A stretch of DNA of 64,000 bases, taken from positions 17,362,362-17,426,361 of the forward strand of contig CM026427.1 of assembly GCA_014871385.1 (NCBI GenBank), in the 5' to 3' direction. Positions within the stretch are counted from its first letter, which is position 1; every line of letters starts with the position of its first letter. The position numbers and the translations under genes are program-made. Positions 37,719 through 48,783 of this stretch are shown here, piece by piece. The DNA comes from Ceratodon purpureus (taxonomy: Eukaryota > Streptophyta > Bryopsida > Pseudoditrichales > Ditrichaceae). The notes below the pieces were generated by a model. It was not told where the DNA came from and did no database searches. It saw only the letters and a program-made list of their open reading frames with translations.

Positions 37719-38171
37719 CTGCTATCCAAGTAGGGTAGGGAGACTTATTGCTAAGTTGTTAGAGAAAGGAACTCCTTTCCTCCCTCAGGCTCTTCCTACA
37801 GAGGAGTATTGCTGTGCTACATGGGGCGGGTATAGAATAGAAGGGATTGCCTGCAAGGGGGCCTTATCCGCCCTGCCCTGGCCTGCCCTTCCTTATCTTG
37901 GCCCATTTGGGCTGCCTTTGGCGTCGTCGTCGTCGTCGTCTCCGTCCAGGAGGGAAAGCCTCTCCTCTGCTAAGTGAGTGTCCCCAGGGGCTGGCTGGCT
38001 GGCTGGGCTGCTCTCGTGCTCTGCTGCTGCTCTGCTCTGCTCTCTGCTGCTGCTCTGCTCTGCTCTGCGGGTGCCGTGTTGCCGCTGTCGCTGGTCGTAA
38101 CCCGGGGTTTTTCCCCTACAACCCATTCATTCCCTTCTCTTTGCACTCTCTTTCTCTCTCTCTCTCCTGCT
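37719..38171 (+). promoter_or_regulatory. Promoter/leader region of TIC100
   Basis: Composition shifts abruptly to GC-rich: a GTC run at about 37922-37940, CTGG repeats at 37989-38008, alternating TGCTGC and CTGCT runs at 38018-38070, and a CT run just before the start codon. The reading frame of TIC100 is open upstream to an ATG at 37974, but composition suggests leader rather than coding sequence. Confidence 0.5.
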
Positions 38172-38451
38172 ATGGCATCCTCCGATAGCCCCTCCAACAG
38201 CCCCCCCCAACAGGAAGACGATGACTTCCTGCTCCCCGATGACGACGACGAGCCCCAGTCCGATGCTCCCCGCGCTTCCCACCAGTCCTCGCCCGTCATT
38301 CCCAATTTTCGCGGCAAGGTGCCCGACCCCGAAGCCGTCGAATCCAAGGCCCCCCTGAAGGTCCCCCCTCCCTTCCCTCTCTCCACCACTCCGTTTCTAG
38401 CAATCTGAAATTCGCAATGGAATTGCTCTGCTCTGCCTTCGCAGCTTTGCC

Positions 38452-38485
<34 letters not shown>

Positions 38486-38837
38486 CCCCCCGCCAACCCA
38501 TCCCAACCCGCCCTTAAACCTTTCCTAAACCCTAGTCGGCATTTTGCAATCTTGATTGGTCGTGATTGTGTTCATTTGTCACTGTTCTCTGGCTGCTTCA
38601 CTGTTGCCGAAGCTGATTTGTTGCATTCCCGCACTGGGGTTACTATGCATTGGGTTTGATTGCTCTCTCAAACACACTCCTCTTCCTGCCTTTCGGAACT
38701 CAATGCTCGACTTAGTGTGTCTCAAATTGCTCGATTCCGATGAGCTGCACCTGTGACCGTTCTCAGTCAGTGTTCCGTTTTGGCTTTGGTTCCTCCAGGT
38801 GGAATGGCAATCAGATGACGAGTCAGAGGAAGAAGAT

Positions 38838-38869
<32 letters not shown>

Positions 38870-41800
38870 GGATGATGAGGGAGAAGTATCGGGACAGGCG
38901 GAGTCCGCAGAGGCTGGGGCTGATGGTCAGGAGCCGACTACGGTCTCCAAGCGGCGTGCGAGGAAGAGAAAGGAGGAGGAGGAAGAGGAGGAAGAAGTTC
39001 TGGAAGAGGAAGACGAATGGAATTTTCCTATTGACAGGGAAGAGTGGACTGAGGAAGATTTAGAGGAGGAGTGGGCAGACCCTACCCCTGCCGACGACAC
39101 AGTTGGTAGAGACCCGGAATTGGCAGAAGACGATGAAGAGCTTATCGCTAAGCTAGAGAAGGATGGGAGAGCTCCCCCGCAGAGACCTTACTATGTGCCT
39201 TACAGGAAATGGTATCCTTCAATTCCAGAGGACCACCCCGATATTGATAGCCCAGAAGCAGTTGTGGAAGAGTTGGAGCGGATGGAGGAATTTCTCGTAT
39301 GGGCCAGTTATATATTTGAAGATGGATCATCGTAAGCTATTAACGTACTCCGTGGTCAATTCTGCTTGTTGTGCCATTATATCTTTCCTCCCTTACGTTC
39401 TTCGTCCGAACCGAAGAGGTTTACGTTACTTATTGTCGAAAAGAAACACATATTGGTACCACTCTGGGCTTCGTCTTTAATTTATCTAGTTCTCTATATG
39501 CTGAAAATCCTAAAGTCCTGAATGGACGGAGGGTTCGAGGGTTCACATTTTTAGGTGGATTTGTAAGAATTTGCTGATTTCACTTGAATGCGTAGGTTTT
39601 GCTAGGACCATCTATTAGAACGTAGTGGATGGATTGGATAAATTTTGAATTCGGTGTCGTATTTCTTCTGATGTCCGGGTGAAATTGCGTACACTGCGTA
39701 TGGTTGCTTGATGTTGGAGAGTTGGGTGATCGCTTTTCTGTGGAATGATATCAGCATTTAATTAGGTCCAGTATGTGTAATCTGTGTCAGTTACGAAGGG
39801 ACAGTTTGGGATGATCTTGCGCATGGTAAGGGTGTCTACACAACGCCCATGGAGCTTTGCAGGTATCAGACTCACTCTGATCGCCTTTTGATGTACTTCT
39901 TTATAAAATTATTCACATATCGAAAACATGGCCTGCTCAGTGCGCTGAAATCCTATTGAGCCAATGAGAATATGAAAATTAACATGAAGTGGTCGAGTGG
40001 CAATCTTGGTAGATACGAAGGTGAGTGGTTTCAGAACCTGATGCAGGGGCATGGAGTTATTGAAGTTGACCTTCCTGTAGCCGATCCACCCCCGGGCTCT
40101 GAGTAAGTTCCTGCACGATCTGATATGTTTTTACATTGCTATGAAGAGCCTTGGCAGAACTTATTGGATCTGAGTCTGATTTGATGGTGTTACTGACGCT
40201 TAAAATATCTATCGGAAATGCCCATACTCTTTGTTTTGCTTCTGCTTCGGACGAAGCAAGTCTTTTATAGTATGGATTTCTCTTCGTTACTGTCTACGCT
40301 TTGATGTCACCTCACGATGAGATTTGAAGTTGGTCATATAGTTGTTTCAGTTGTTCTTTTTGTCTGCGTTTTAATATATTGAAATGCAGGTTAGAACGTA
40401 AAATGAAAGCGGAGGGAAAGATCTTGAAAACAGATTTCTTAGATCCAGAAGACAAGGAATGGTTGCGTATGGACCTTGAAGATACACTTGCTGACAATCC
40501 GGAGGCAATTGACCCCAATCCATTTGAAGATGACGAGCTCTGGGTGAAGTACTTTGGAGAGAAACCGTAAGTGTACACTATTCTTTAACGGATTCATCTT
40601 GGCATTCAGGTTTACTCTGAGTACTGAACTCTCTCCACGCACGTACTATATGTTAGGTTCGCATGCATTAAGATATGGTAAATGCTGGAATTTGCAGGGA
40701 AAAAGGTCATTATAAGTATGCTGGGCAATGGAAACACAGTCGCATGCATGGTTGTGGAGTCTACGAGCTCAATGGTCGTCAAACATGGGTAACCACTTTG
40801 AAATGTGACACATAATTCCAATGTATATTTTACAAGAGCTATACTTGCCGTATTATTTGTCAACCCATTTTGTAAGCGGTTGATTCATGTGAAGCCGTTC
40901 ATATCCAATACTCTTACTTGATGCTTACCGACTGTGTGAAGTTTCGAACTTGTTCTAAATAGTTTGCTCCCTAACGTTCAACTTTTGAGTGTAAGACCTA
41001 ATCTTTGACCATGTTCTTGGGCGTTGTATTCCAACAAGCTGTATTTCTTTATCTGTAACTATTCACTGGCAGGGGAAGTTCTATTTTGGAGAGATGCTGC
41101 CAGAGGAGGAGGAGTGTAATGAGAACATATCTGCTGTAAGCTTGGAATTAATTGTCGTTTCTTATGGTTGTAGTTTTTGGTGTTTTTATTCTCAGATTCG
41201 AAACCTGGTATGAGATTGAGAGTAACTGCTACGTTTGTGCTCTATCTGCTTTATTTTTGTATCATTTTGTTCACATTTCGATTTTAGAGACTGGTTGGCT
41301 TTTATAGTCTTAGTCTGACCTCTTTACAAATGTCGATACTTTTTTGCAGATGCATGCTTCATTAGCAGAAGTAGCTGCTGCAAAAGCAAAGATGTTTGTT
41401 AACAAGCCTGATGGAAGTAAGTGGTTCTTAATTGTGCAGAATATAAACATCAAGTCTGTTAGTTCTTAGTCGTGCGAGCATTTGAGCAATAGGGGTGTTT
41501 ATAGTTTTATAAACCAACTCAGTCGATAATAGTTTACCGCTGTTTAAGAGATTGTGCTCTGGATCTCGTAACGTCTTTTGGGATGCTGTTTGTGTTTAGG
41601 TTCTTTATGATCTGTCAATAGTCATAATAGTTGTATTGTTGTTTTGCAGTGGTCCGTGAGATGAAGGGTCCATTTACTGATCCTCAGCACCCATACATGT
41701 ACGAGGAAGAAGACATGTGGATGGCTCCAGGCTTTATTAATCAGTTCTATCCGGTTTGTTATCCTAGCTTGTTCGCTTCTTTGAATTAGAAAACTAAGCG

Positions 41801-43705
41801 AATGTGGTTGACATTTCTAGTCTGTATCTGTGCTGTTTGGTTGATAATGAAGATCCAGTGTTCATCATCACTGGTGTTGATATGAGGTTGTGCACAAGAT
41901 GCATAAGATATTGGCCAGCTGAAACGCATACTAATGGCAGGTGCCGGAACTCTGGGAGAGGTATGTCAAAGAAGTCGATGCTGAGCAAGAAATGTGGCTC
42001 AATTCATTTACAAAAGCCCCACTTCGAATCCCGATGCCTCCTGAACTTGAGTACTTGTGGGAAAAAGGTGCAAACTGCTTTTCGCTTTGCTGGTCACGTC
42101 TAAATATCTCTAGACACGAGAAAGTTACACTTGTTTTCATGTCATGAATACAGGATACGAATTATCTGCAATTTTTCTGACGAGGAGTATGTCATATATT
42201 TAATTTGCAGACGAGGAGTTTGTGGTTCTGAAGGGAGACGAAGATGACCCAAATTCTGAGGAGAACGGAGGAGAGGTTTTGTTACATGTACCTTCAGGGC
42301 AGCTGATCAATTGGGCAGAGGATGATGAAGGGCAGATGCGTTTCTTTGTTCAACCAATTGTTGAAGATGGGTCAGTGGATCCTGATCTGGTCATTCCTCT
42401 ACCTATCGGAACAAAACAATTTTTCGGGGAGCAGGCCACACCTGATGATGATGATGATGACGACGGTGATGATGAAGGCGGCAGACCACTGACAGAAGAG
42501 GAGAGGCTGGAGAAAGAGTGGAAAGAGCGTGAAGAGGAGAGGAAGAGGCGCTGGGCAGAGGAGGATGCGGAGAGAGAATTTGTATGGGCAGAGAGAGAAA
42601 AGGAACTTGAGCTGGAGTTGGAATTAAAAGAACTCGATGCGGAACTTGATGCAGCAGTTGATGAGGCGGAGTTGCAGGTACTCTTCAATTCCAGTTTTTC
42701 AGAAATGTCTCACTTTTCTGTACCTCTTTACCGTATTTAAGAGTCCTGTTATTTACAATTATTATTAAATGTTTTCAGCTTAAGATTGAGGAGCTTTATG
42801 GACCAGTAGAGGGTGGAAAGGAGGAAGAAGACGACGGACATGTTACTGAAGCTCGTAAAGAGAAGGACAATATTGTAGAGGATGCTAGATATGCCGAAGG
42901 TGGCGTCAAGGACGAGGAAGGAGAAGAAGAAGAAGGAGAAGAAGAAGAGGATCAGGAAGACGATGAAGACCCCAAACCACAAAGTTTTGGCAAGATGGCC
43001 ATGGCTAGTCCACCAGGAGGAAGCGCAGACAGCTCTCAGAATCCTCCATCCCCAACCGTATTCGCGTCAATCAGTCTAGTGTCGCAGGTTTGTCCATTTC
43101 GGCCTCTGATTTTCGGAAGAATTGATGATAATTTGCCATGATTTCAGATTTTCAACTTATGTGTACTTACTTCTTTTTTGTAACTTTAATTTCACAGGTG
43201 AAGTGTAAAATAATCTCTCCGTTGCCTGCATTCTACTCTGCATTCTGCGTTGCTTGCATTTACCCTACTTCTTTGGTATGGAGAGGAAATTAAATCTGTC
43301 GATTATGTTTCTTGGCCTATTTTCACTGTAAGGGTGGTCACTGATGACTCTGTTTTGTGTTAACAGACTACCATGAAGCAGGTGCTCGGGCTTGCAGTAA
43401 ATGACTACAGGAAGTCGTGGCTAGCAGATGTCTTCGCTCCCAAATCTACCTCGAGTTCGATTATTAATTCCATAGTGCCTCCTAAGTCGGAGGCAGTGCA
43501 GTTCAGCCCTTTAAAAGAAGTTAGTGTAAAGTTGTCCAGCACCCACCCGGTATCAAAATTGACAGCAACGGTCAGACCACAGATACAGCCTAAGTCCAGG
43601 ACAGCTTCAAAGCCTCGATTATCTAATTGTCGTGGTTCTGAAACTGAGTTGTGGGCTGCCCCAACCACTGAGGTCCTATCACTTTGCCTTCCATTGGTCG
43701 TCTAA
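38172..43705 (+). CDS. TIC100: TIC100, MORN-repeat subunit of the chloroplast inner-envelope import complex (fourteen exons)
   Basis: Exons: 38172-38360, 38799-39331, 39791-39862, 40013-40102, 40390-40566, 40698-40788, 41073-41135, 41350-41416, 41650-41753, 41941-42067, 42211-42677, 42779-43087, 43198-43275, 43367-43705. All joints keep frame, giving 901 residues (Arabidopsis TIC100/EMB1211 about 870). The acidic N-terminus and Asp/Glu runs are followed by PYYVPYRKWYPSIPEDH and WASYIFEDGSS. Three MORN motifs follow: YEGTVWDDLAHGKGVY from 242, YEGEWFQNLMQGHGV from 266, and YAGQWKHSRMHGCGVYELNG from about 361. Next come AEVAAAKAKMFVNKPDG, EEEDMWMAPGFINQFY and EMWLNSFTKAPLRIPMPPELE, then a Glu-rich coiled coil. 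The family works with TIC214, TIC56 and TIC20 in preprotein translocation. Exon 1 ends at a weak donor (GTCCCC) and exon 13 is less conserved, so those joints are the least certain. No lesion seen. Confidence 0.95.
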
Positions 43706-44880
43706 ATCGATTACAGAGATGCTCTTGAGTCAGCAGAAATTTTCTCTTTCAGCCCTTAGAGTGGGTTGCAGCGTACGTAAGAGGTTGTAGGATGGCTTCT
43801 GGTGGCCCTGTTCCTCTACAATCTGGAATTGTAGGCTTAGTCTTGTTCTGATGCATAAGCACCCTGGGATGTAAGCGCAGCTGAGAGCAATTATCTCCTG
43901 CTATTCTTGCAATGCCATTGATTCTGAGCAATTAAAGTATTGTATTTGTTTAAGTTTATTAGTGTGAAGTTGAACGACCTGAGAAAAGTAATGCCTTATG
44001 AGGAAGATCATAAAAGGAGAGCTTCGGGAGTCAGGACCGATTAATCTGCATGAGATTCCAATGGGGTTTGGTGTGAGTGAGGGAGACTATGCTAGCAAAT
44101 GTAGTCATGAATTAGTCGAAATGAATGTTGCATCAAAAGCCCTAGTCTATTTATCTATCGTTTACAGAAAAAAACTGTCTCAGAAGAATAGATCCAAGAA
44201 CGTAAACTACGGATGGCTGTGGAGCACAATACTCCGGAAGCTGTCAAAAACTTGTCTAGTCTATTGCCGTGGAAGTGCTCTTCATTCCTTTCTGATTGGT
44301 TAAAGCAGTCGAAGAATTTTGTATTTGGATTGCATCAGGCTCACAGTGGCGATTGTTCAGTCAAGTCATGATAGCTTGTTTGCATTAGTGTCAATGAGGA
44401 AGTTGGTGGGAAGGGCGAGGGACGAGGAACGGGAGTGAGAGCAATGCACCTGCACAGCTGGTGCCAGAAACACCGAGAAAGCATGCTGGCCGACGCAAAG
44501 ACGAGGCGACAGGGCCAGGTGGATGGAGCCACCCTCTGTCAAAAGAAATCTCTTATTCGACGGGCTTCCTTGCTGAGGATGGTGTGGTGCATTTCATGGA
44601 ACTCCACCCGCCCTCCCCACATTCTGTTTCATTTTAGTTCCATCCGTGTGACACGCAAATATTTCCTCCTCCGACTAAACTTGCTATAAAGTATTCCACC
44701 TCGCATTCCCTACGTAAGGATGTCGTAAACTTCAGCAACCGTGTTGCAACAGCTACAGCTCCAATCTGCAGCCGTCTGTGGCAAAGTTTCATTGCAGTTG
44801 ATTGTAAGTAGGGTGAGGGGAAGGAGTGCTGTGTTGAATATGGCGGACGTAAGCGTGCCTGTGGGCGAGCAACACAAAAT
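43706..44880. other. 3' flank of TIC100 and intergenic DNA
   Basis: No gene supported. 43753-43850 could encode a further exon after a splice from 43677 (CCCTTAGAGTGGGTTGCAG after an acceptor), an alternative end for TIC100. A 101-codon open frame at 43998-44303 has no recognisable family. Confidence 0.35.
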
Positions 44881-45602
44881 ATGGCAAGGAGGGATCGGCG
44901 TACGGCACCGGGATGGGGGCTGCACCGGCTGTATGCAGAGCCCAGTCGAAAAGCGCATCGAGCGCACCACTGCCTCAACTTCATCCTGCGCCTGCTCACC
45001 GCCATGGCCACGGCAGCTGCGCTCACAATCTATAAGTTCAACCAGACGGTGGGCGGTGCTAGAGCGCGATGGAACGACTTCGCATCTTTCAAGCTGTAAG
45101 CATTCATTCCATCTCATGAGGCCGGCGAACGTGAACTTGCTCTTCCCAAGTCGATCCCCGTCTTGCCCAGCCAGGCAAACTGTCGTGTTTTACGACTATT
45201 GGTAGTGAAATTGGCTTCAGTAAGCTCCGTAGTAACAGCTGGAATTCTTCATTTTAGTTGAGGATTCTGCGTCCGGAGCAAGATGAGACCCATGAGTATT
45301 AATATTAGACCCAGAGGGTTTTGCTAATTCATGGAGTACAAGGACGGCGCAGGAGTCAATGATGACCTAGCTCATTCATAAACTGACTTAAATTGTAGCT
45401 CCAGGTATTCAACACAATTAACCTAGCTCATACTGTATGGAAACAGGAGCATAGACGGGTGAGTGTGTGACTGAAGTAGGATTGTGACTGTGTGTTGCGG
45501 GGCGGGGGGAATTGTGCAGGTTTTTCCTGGTGGCGAACGCTGTGGTGCTGACATATATATGCCACATTGGCAGCGCTGGCGAGCTTGCTGGGGGTGATTA
45601 CT
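44881..45602 (+). pseudogene. CASP-like (DUF588) membrane protein, truncated
   Basis: Exon 1 ends at 45097 within [20 protein letters not shown]; splicing GT to the AG before 45519 continues LFFLVANAVVLTY in frame. This recalls the CASP-like family: a first transmembrane helix ([20 protein letters not shown]), a loop with Asn-Gln-Thr, then FASF followed by a helix starting FFLVANAVV. CASP-like proteins have four helices and about 180-200 residues. Here the frame stops after GELAGGDY, within or just after helix 2, so the second half is missing. The N-terminus ([11 protein letters not shown]) is unlike the family, and an overlapping frame from ATG 44840 may hold the original start. I found no helices 3-4 downstream. 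Confidence 0.5.
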
Positions 45603-45830
45603 GAATGAATGTGTGCACATTCACTCACCTTCGTAATAGAGAATCGTACGCTGTTTGGTGTCCCCATTTCACCGACGCCTCATCTTCAAGACGGTGAGCG
45701 AAATTCAATTTTTCTCAGTATGATTTGATTTCAGTTCAGAGCTTCAAGTTTTGAACTAGACCTGCACAGCAAAAACAGACACTCCGTTGCTTCTGTAAGT
45801 ATAAAAATTGAACGTTTTGTACATTGCCAC

Positions 45831-47250
45831 ATGCACTCAGGATCCATGATGTTTGCAAGCGCATCCCTAAGGCGGCCAATTTTCCGAGGAAGTAGTCCTT
45901 CAGTTTTGCCCCGAGGAGGGCCACCAATTATCCCTGCTGCGGCTAGACCAAGTCTAGCTAAGCGGACACGAAAGGACCGCGGTCCAAATTGGAGTCCCCA
46001 AGAGAATGCCGCTCTCATTACAGCCAAGCAAGAAATGTTTTTGCAGGGACTGGATATTGTCGATGGTAGAGATCATTTTACGCCAGAGACTAGGAAGTGG
46101 ATCTGTGTGTCTCATGTTGAGAATATGGTAGGAGTTTCTCTGATTGTGCCTGACGGCCCTGCTTGTAAGACAAAGTGGAACCAGCTTGTGCCTTATTACA
46201 AGCGAATAGCAGATTATCTTTGCAAGACTGGTCGCAATGCACTCGATTACTGGGACATGAATCCGTCTGAAAAGAAATTAGAGGGCCTCCCACGGGTTTT
46301 TGCGCAGGATGTATATGAAGCAATACACGAGTGGTTTGCGAACATGCCAATGATACAACCTCCCCATACACACGACATGTTATCCCCGAGCGATGGCAAC
46401 TTAGACCGCCTCAACCTAAAGTGCAGAACGACTGTGACAGTGATAGTGAACCAGATACGGAGGACCTCCAGGACTTTGCCCCTACTGATTTTGCACAAGG
46501 CACCGGGGACACTATACCGTCGCAATCACCTCGGACGAGGTCTTTGACGCCATCTCGGCCTACAAGAGCAGACGGCACCCCAGCTCTAGACCCTACGGCG
46601 GCGTCCCTCCCGGAATTACACCACACGTTATTAAACCTCATATGCAGCAATGCAGAGGAGACCAGGAAATACAGGTGTGAAGCGGAGATACTTATCTGGA
46701 CATGCTGCCATAGCGAACGCGACGAAGGCAACATGCGTTGTAATGGCTCAACAGATGCAAGATATAGCAGATTGCTTCAAGAGAACTAGAGCGATCCAAG
46801 ATCAAAGTACAAGTGAAGTTTTTCAGCGAGCAGATGGCTTATCAACAAGAGAAGGACATGAGGCTATACGAAAATGCAGCGATTGCAAATGACAACGTCC
46901 GACTGAGTATATTCAAACAAGGTGAAATGGTATCGTTTTTGTCTCAAATTTCCACAGTTATAAGTCATTCATTAAAAATAAACATTGATACACCATTCCC
47001 GAGCATGCCACAGTCGGCACATGGAGATCAAAGTGGCTCGGCTACGCATTCTATGCTGCAATGCCCAACATCTAGGCACACCACAATACTGGCCACAAAG
47101 GCCCACACTTTGGAGACTATGTTTTCCCTGAGAATCGGAGGGTCGAAGAAGAAATTGGCAGTATGGAGCATGGAGCGCAATGAAGGAGTCATAGCCCCGG
47201 CACCGCTGACAGCCAAATGGAGAAGCTCACTTCACTACATCTACAGATGA
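45831..47250 (+). pseudogene. PIF/Harbinger-associated Myb/SANT (trihelix-like) DNA-binding ORF, frameshifted
   Basis: The first 160-170 codons hold a trihelix-like domain: NWSPQENAALITAKQEMF, KTKWNQLVPYYKRIADY, YWDMNPSEKK and PRVFAQDVYEAIHEWF. Conserved Trp residues and the CK-KW pattern fit the DNA-binding partner encoded by PIF/Harbinger transposons. Around 46380 the reading moves to another frame (an acidic/Ser linker with SDSEPDTEDLQDF), and near 46650 and 46813 to further frames (ATCVVMAQQMQDIADCFKR; EQMAYQQEKDMRLYENAA). So at least two or three indels are present and the protein is broken. It lies head to head with the transposase remnant at 47782-48783 (minus), and both belong to one element. 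Confidence 0.8.
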
Positions 47251-47781
47251 AGATAGTTGACAAAAGGAGATAAACGACTCTACTCTACAGCCAAGCCCCA
47301 TACCATAGGGCACAACAGCCCCTCTCCACTCCGGAAGCACTCAACAGTACGGTGTAGGCTATTGTAGTGTCTAGTGAGATGCCAAAGTCTAGCTCCAGGA
47401 GGTCGACGGCGTGGTCAATCTTTCGCTACCAAGTACAGCATCATGGTGATCAAATCCATGGCTGCAGCGAATTGTCCCACCTATATTAGAAAGATTACGA
47501 CCAAGTTAGAATGTGACATAGAATCGTAGTTGCAGCTTCACATGTTCTAATTTAAAAATAAAAATAAAACTTTGAAATTAAAGAGTGAATTCTATGTGCA
47601 CAGTATGGATCCGAGACATCCTTTGTGACTATTGATTTTGATTACGCTGCATTGACAGGAAAACTCCCGAGTCTCGCTGAACCTCTGTTCCACCAACAAT
47701 GACAACGTCATTGCCATCCGCCTGACCATCGTCTGCCTGACCTCCATCTTCGTCTACCACCTCTCCATCAAGCCCTTTAGT

Positions 47782-48783
47782 TCAAAGTATTTGTAACAAT
47801 TCCTTCACCTGCTCATGAGATTGGCCAAGCAACACGTTATGCAGAATAGCATAACAAATTATAACGTCAGGTAGGAAAATAACATGTAATTGAGATTTCA
47901 CCAACAACTTGCGGAATGTGTGTTTGAGGATAGCAAATGCGTTCTTAACTACGCAACGCCCCCTCCTCAGCCTACAATTAAAAAGTTGCTCTGCTACACT
48001 CAATTAGCCTGGCCCTCAATGTGGAACCATCAGCCACGGTAGTAGCGGATAACCAGAGTCACCTATCAAAAAGAAAGCAGATCCATCAACCACAGAGTTC
48101 CTATCAAACATGTTATTGTAAGTCGCCAAATGATGCAACGACAACCGTTGTAACATCCTTGAATCATTGGTAGATCCTGGCATTCCTAGAAACAAATTTA
48201 GAAAACGTTTCTTGCTATCAACAGTCACCTAACAATTTAACCTCTCTCTCTCCCTCTCTCTCTCTCGCTCTCCCTCTCTCTCGCTCTCCCTCTCTCTCGC
48301 TCTCCCTCTCTCTCGCTCTCCCTCTCTCTCGCTCTCTCTCTCTCTCCCTCTCTCTCTCTCTCTCTCCTTCTCTCTCTCTCCTCCCCCCCCCCCCCCCCCC
48401 CCCCCCGACTTGAAGTAGTAGTAGTATGCAGGCCCATGCTGAGGTTTTGCTATGGCGATGTGTGTGTCATCGATGGCACCTATGACGAAAGGTAATCCAC
48501 ATAAACTTCTGAAGTCAGCTTGACTCTGCCAAAGCTTGTCACGTGTCGGCCAACTTTTCTCTTCTCGCATGATATTGTTAATTGCATGTACAACATCACA
48601 AAGCAAGTTGAACACCGTACTCTTCCCTGTAGCAAACATCTCACTACACACTATGAAACTTGCACCGTAAGTGAACTTGAACAAAGTACAGACTACACAA
48701 ATAAGAGCATGGATAGCTATACAATATTTTGTGTCGTGGCGTTGCACATCACGGGGCTGTTGTACATCTGCAAGAGCTAGCAT
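47782..48783 (-). pseudogene. PIF/Harbinger (HARBI1-like) transposase, inactive
   Basis: Ordered family motifs: FKFTYGASFIVCSEMFATGKSTV, VVHAINN, WPTRDKLWQSQADFRSLCG, VIGAIDDTHIAIAKP (first Asp; the usual Gly after it is Asp), then a simple-sequence insertion, VDSKKRFLNLFLGMPGSTNDSRM (second Asp), FLIGDSGYPLLPWLMVPH, and NCRLRRGRCVVKNAFAILK, where the catalytic Glu expected before Asn-Ala-Phe is Lys (AAG). A TAG follows LNC, and two further stops follow VPH. Domain order is otherwise complete, so this was a full-length DDE transposase that has decayed. Terminal inverted repeats and the TTA/TAA target duplication were not located. Confidence 0.92.
48238..48407. repeat. CT microsatellite plus C run inside the transposase
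   Basis: An imperfect CTCTCT/CTCGCTCTCC array of about 140 bp ends in a run of about 23 C. It splits the conserved YYYYFKS and LNC segments of the transposase, so it expanded within, or was inserted into, the coding region. Confidence 0.9.

Noticed and set aside
37970-38506. 178-codon Gly-rich frame on minus
   Set aside because: Antisense of the TIC100 first exon, leader and a C run; composition-driven.
42350-42688. 112-codon Ser-rich frame on minus
   Set aside because: Antisense shadow of the Glu-rich TIC100 exon 11.
44741-45205. 154-codon plus frame overlapping the CASP-like exon
   Set aside because: The other frame (from 44881) has the transmembrane helix and splices into a matching second exon; this one has no domain, though it may hold the original start codon.
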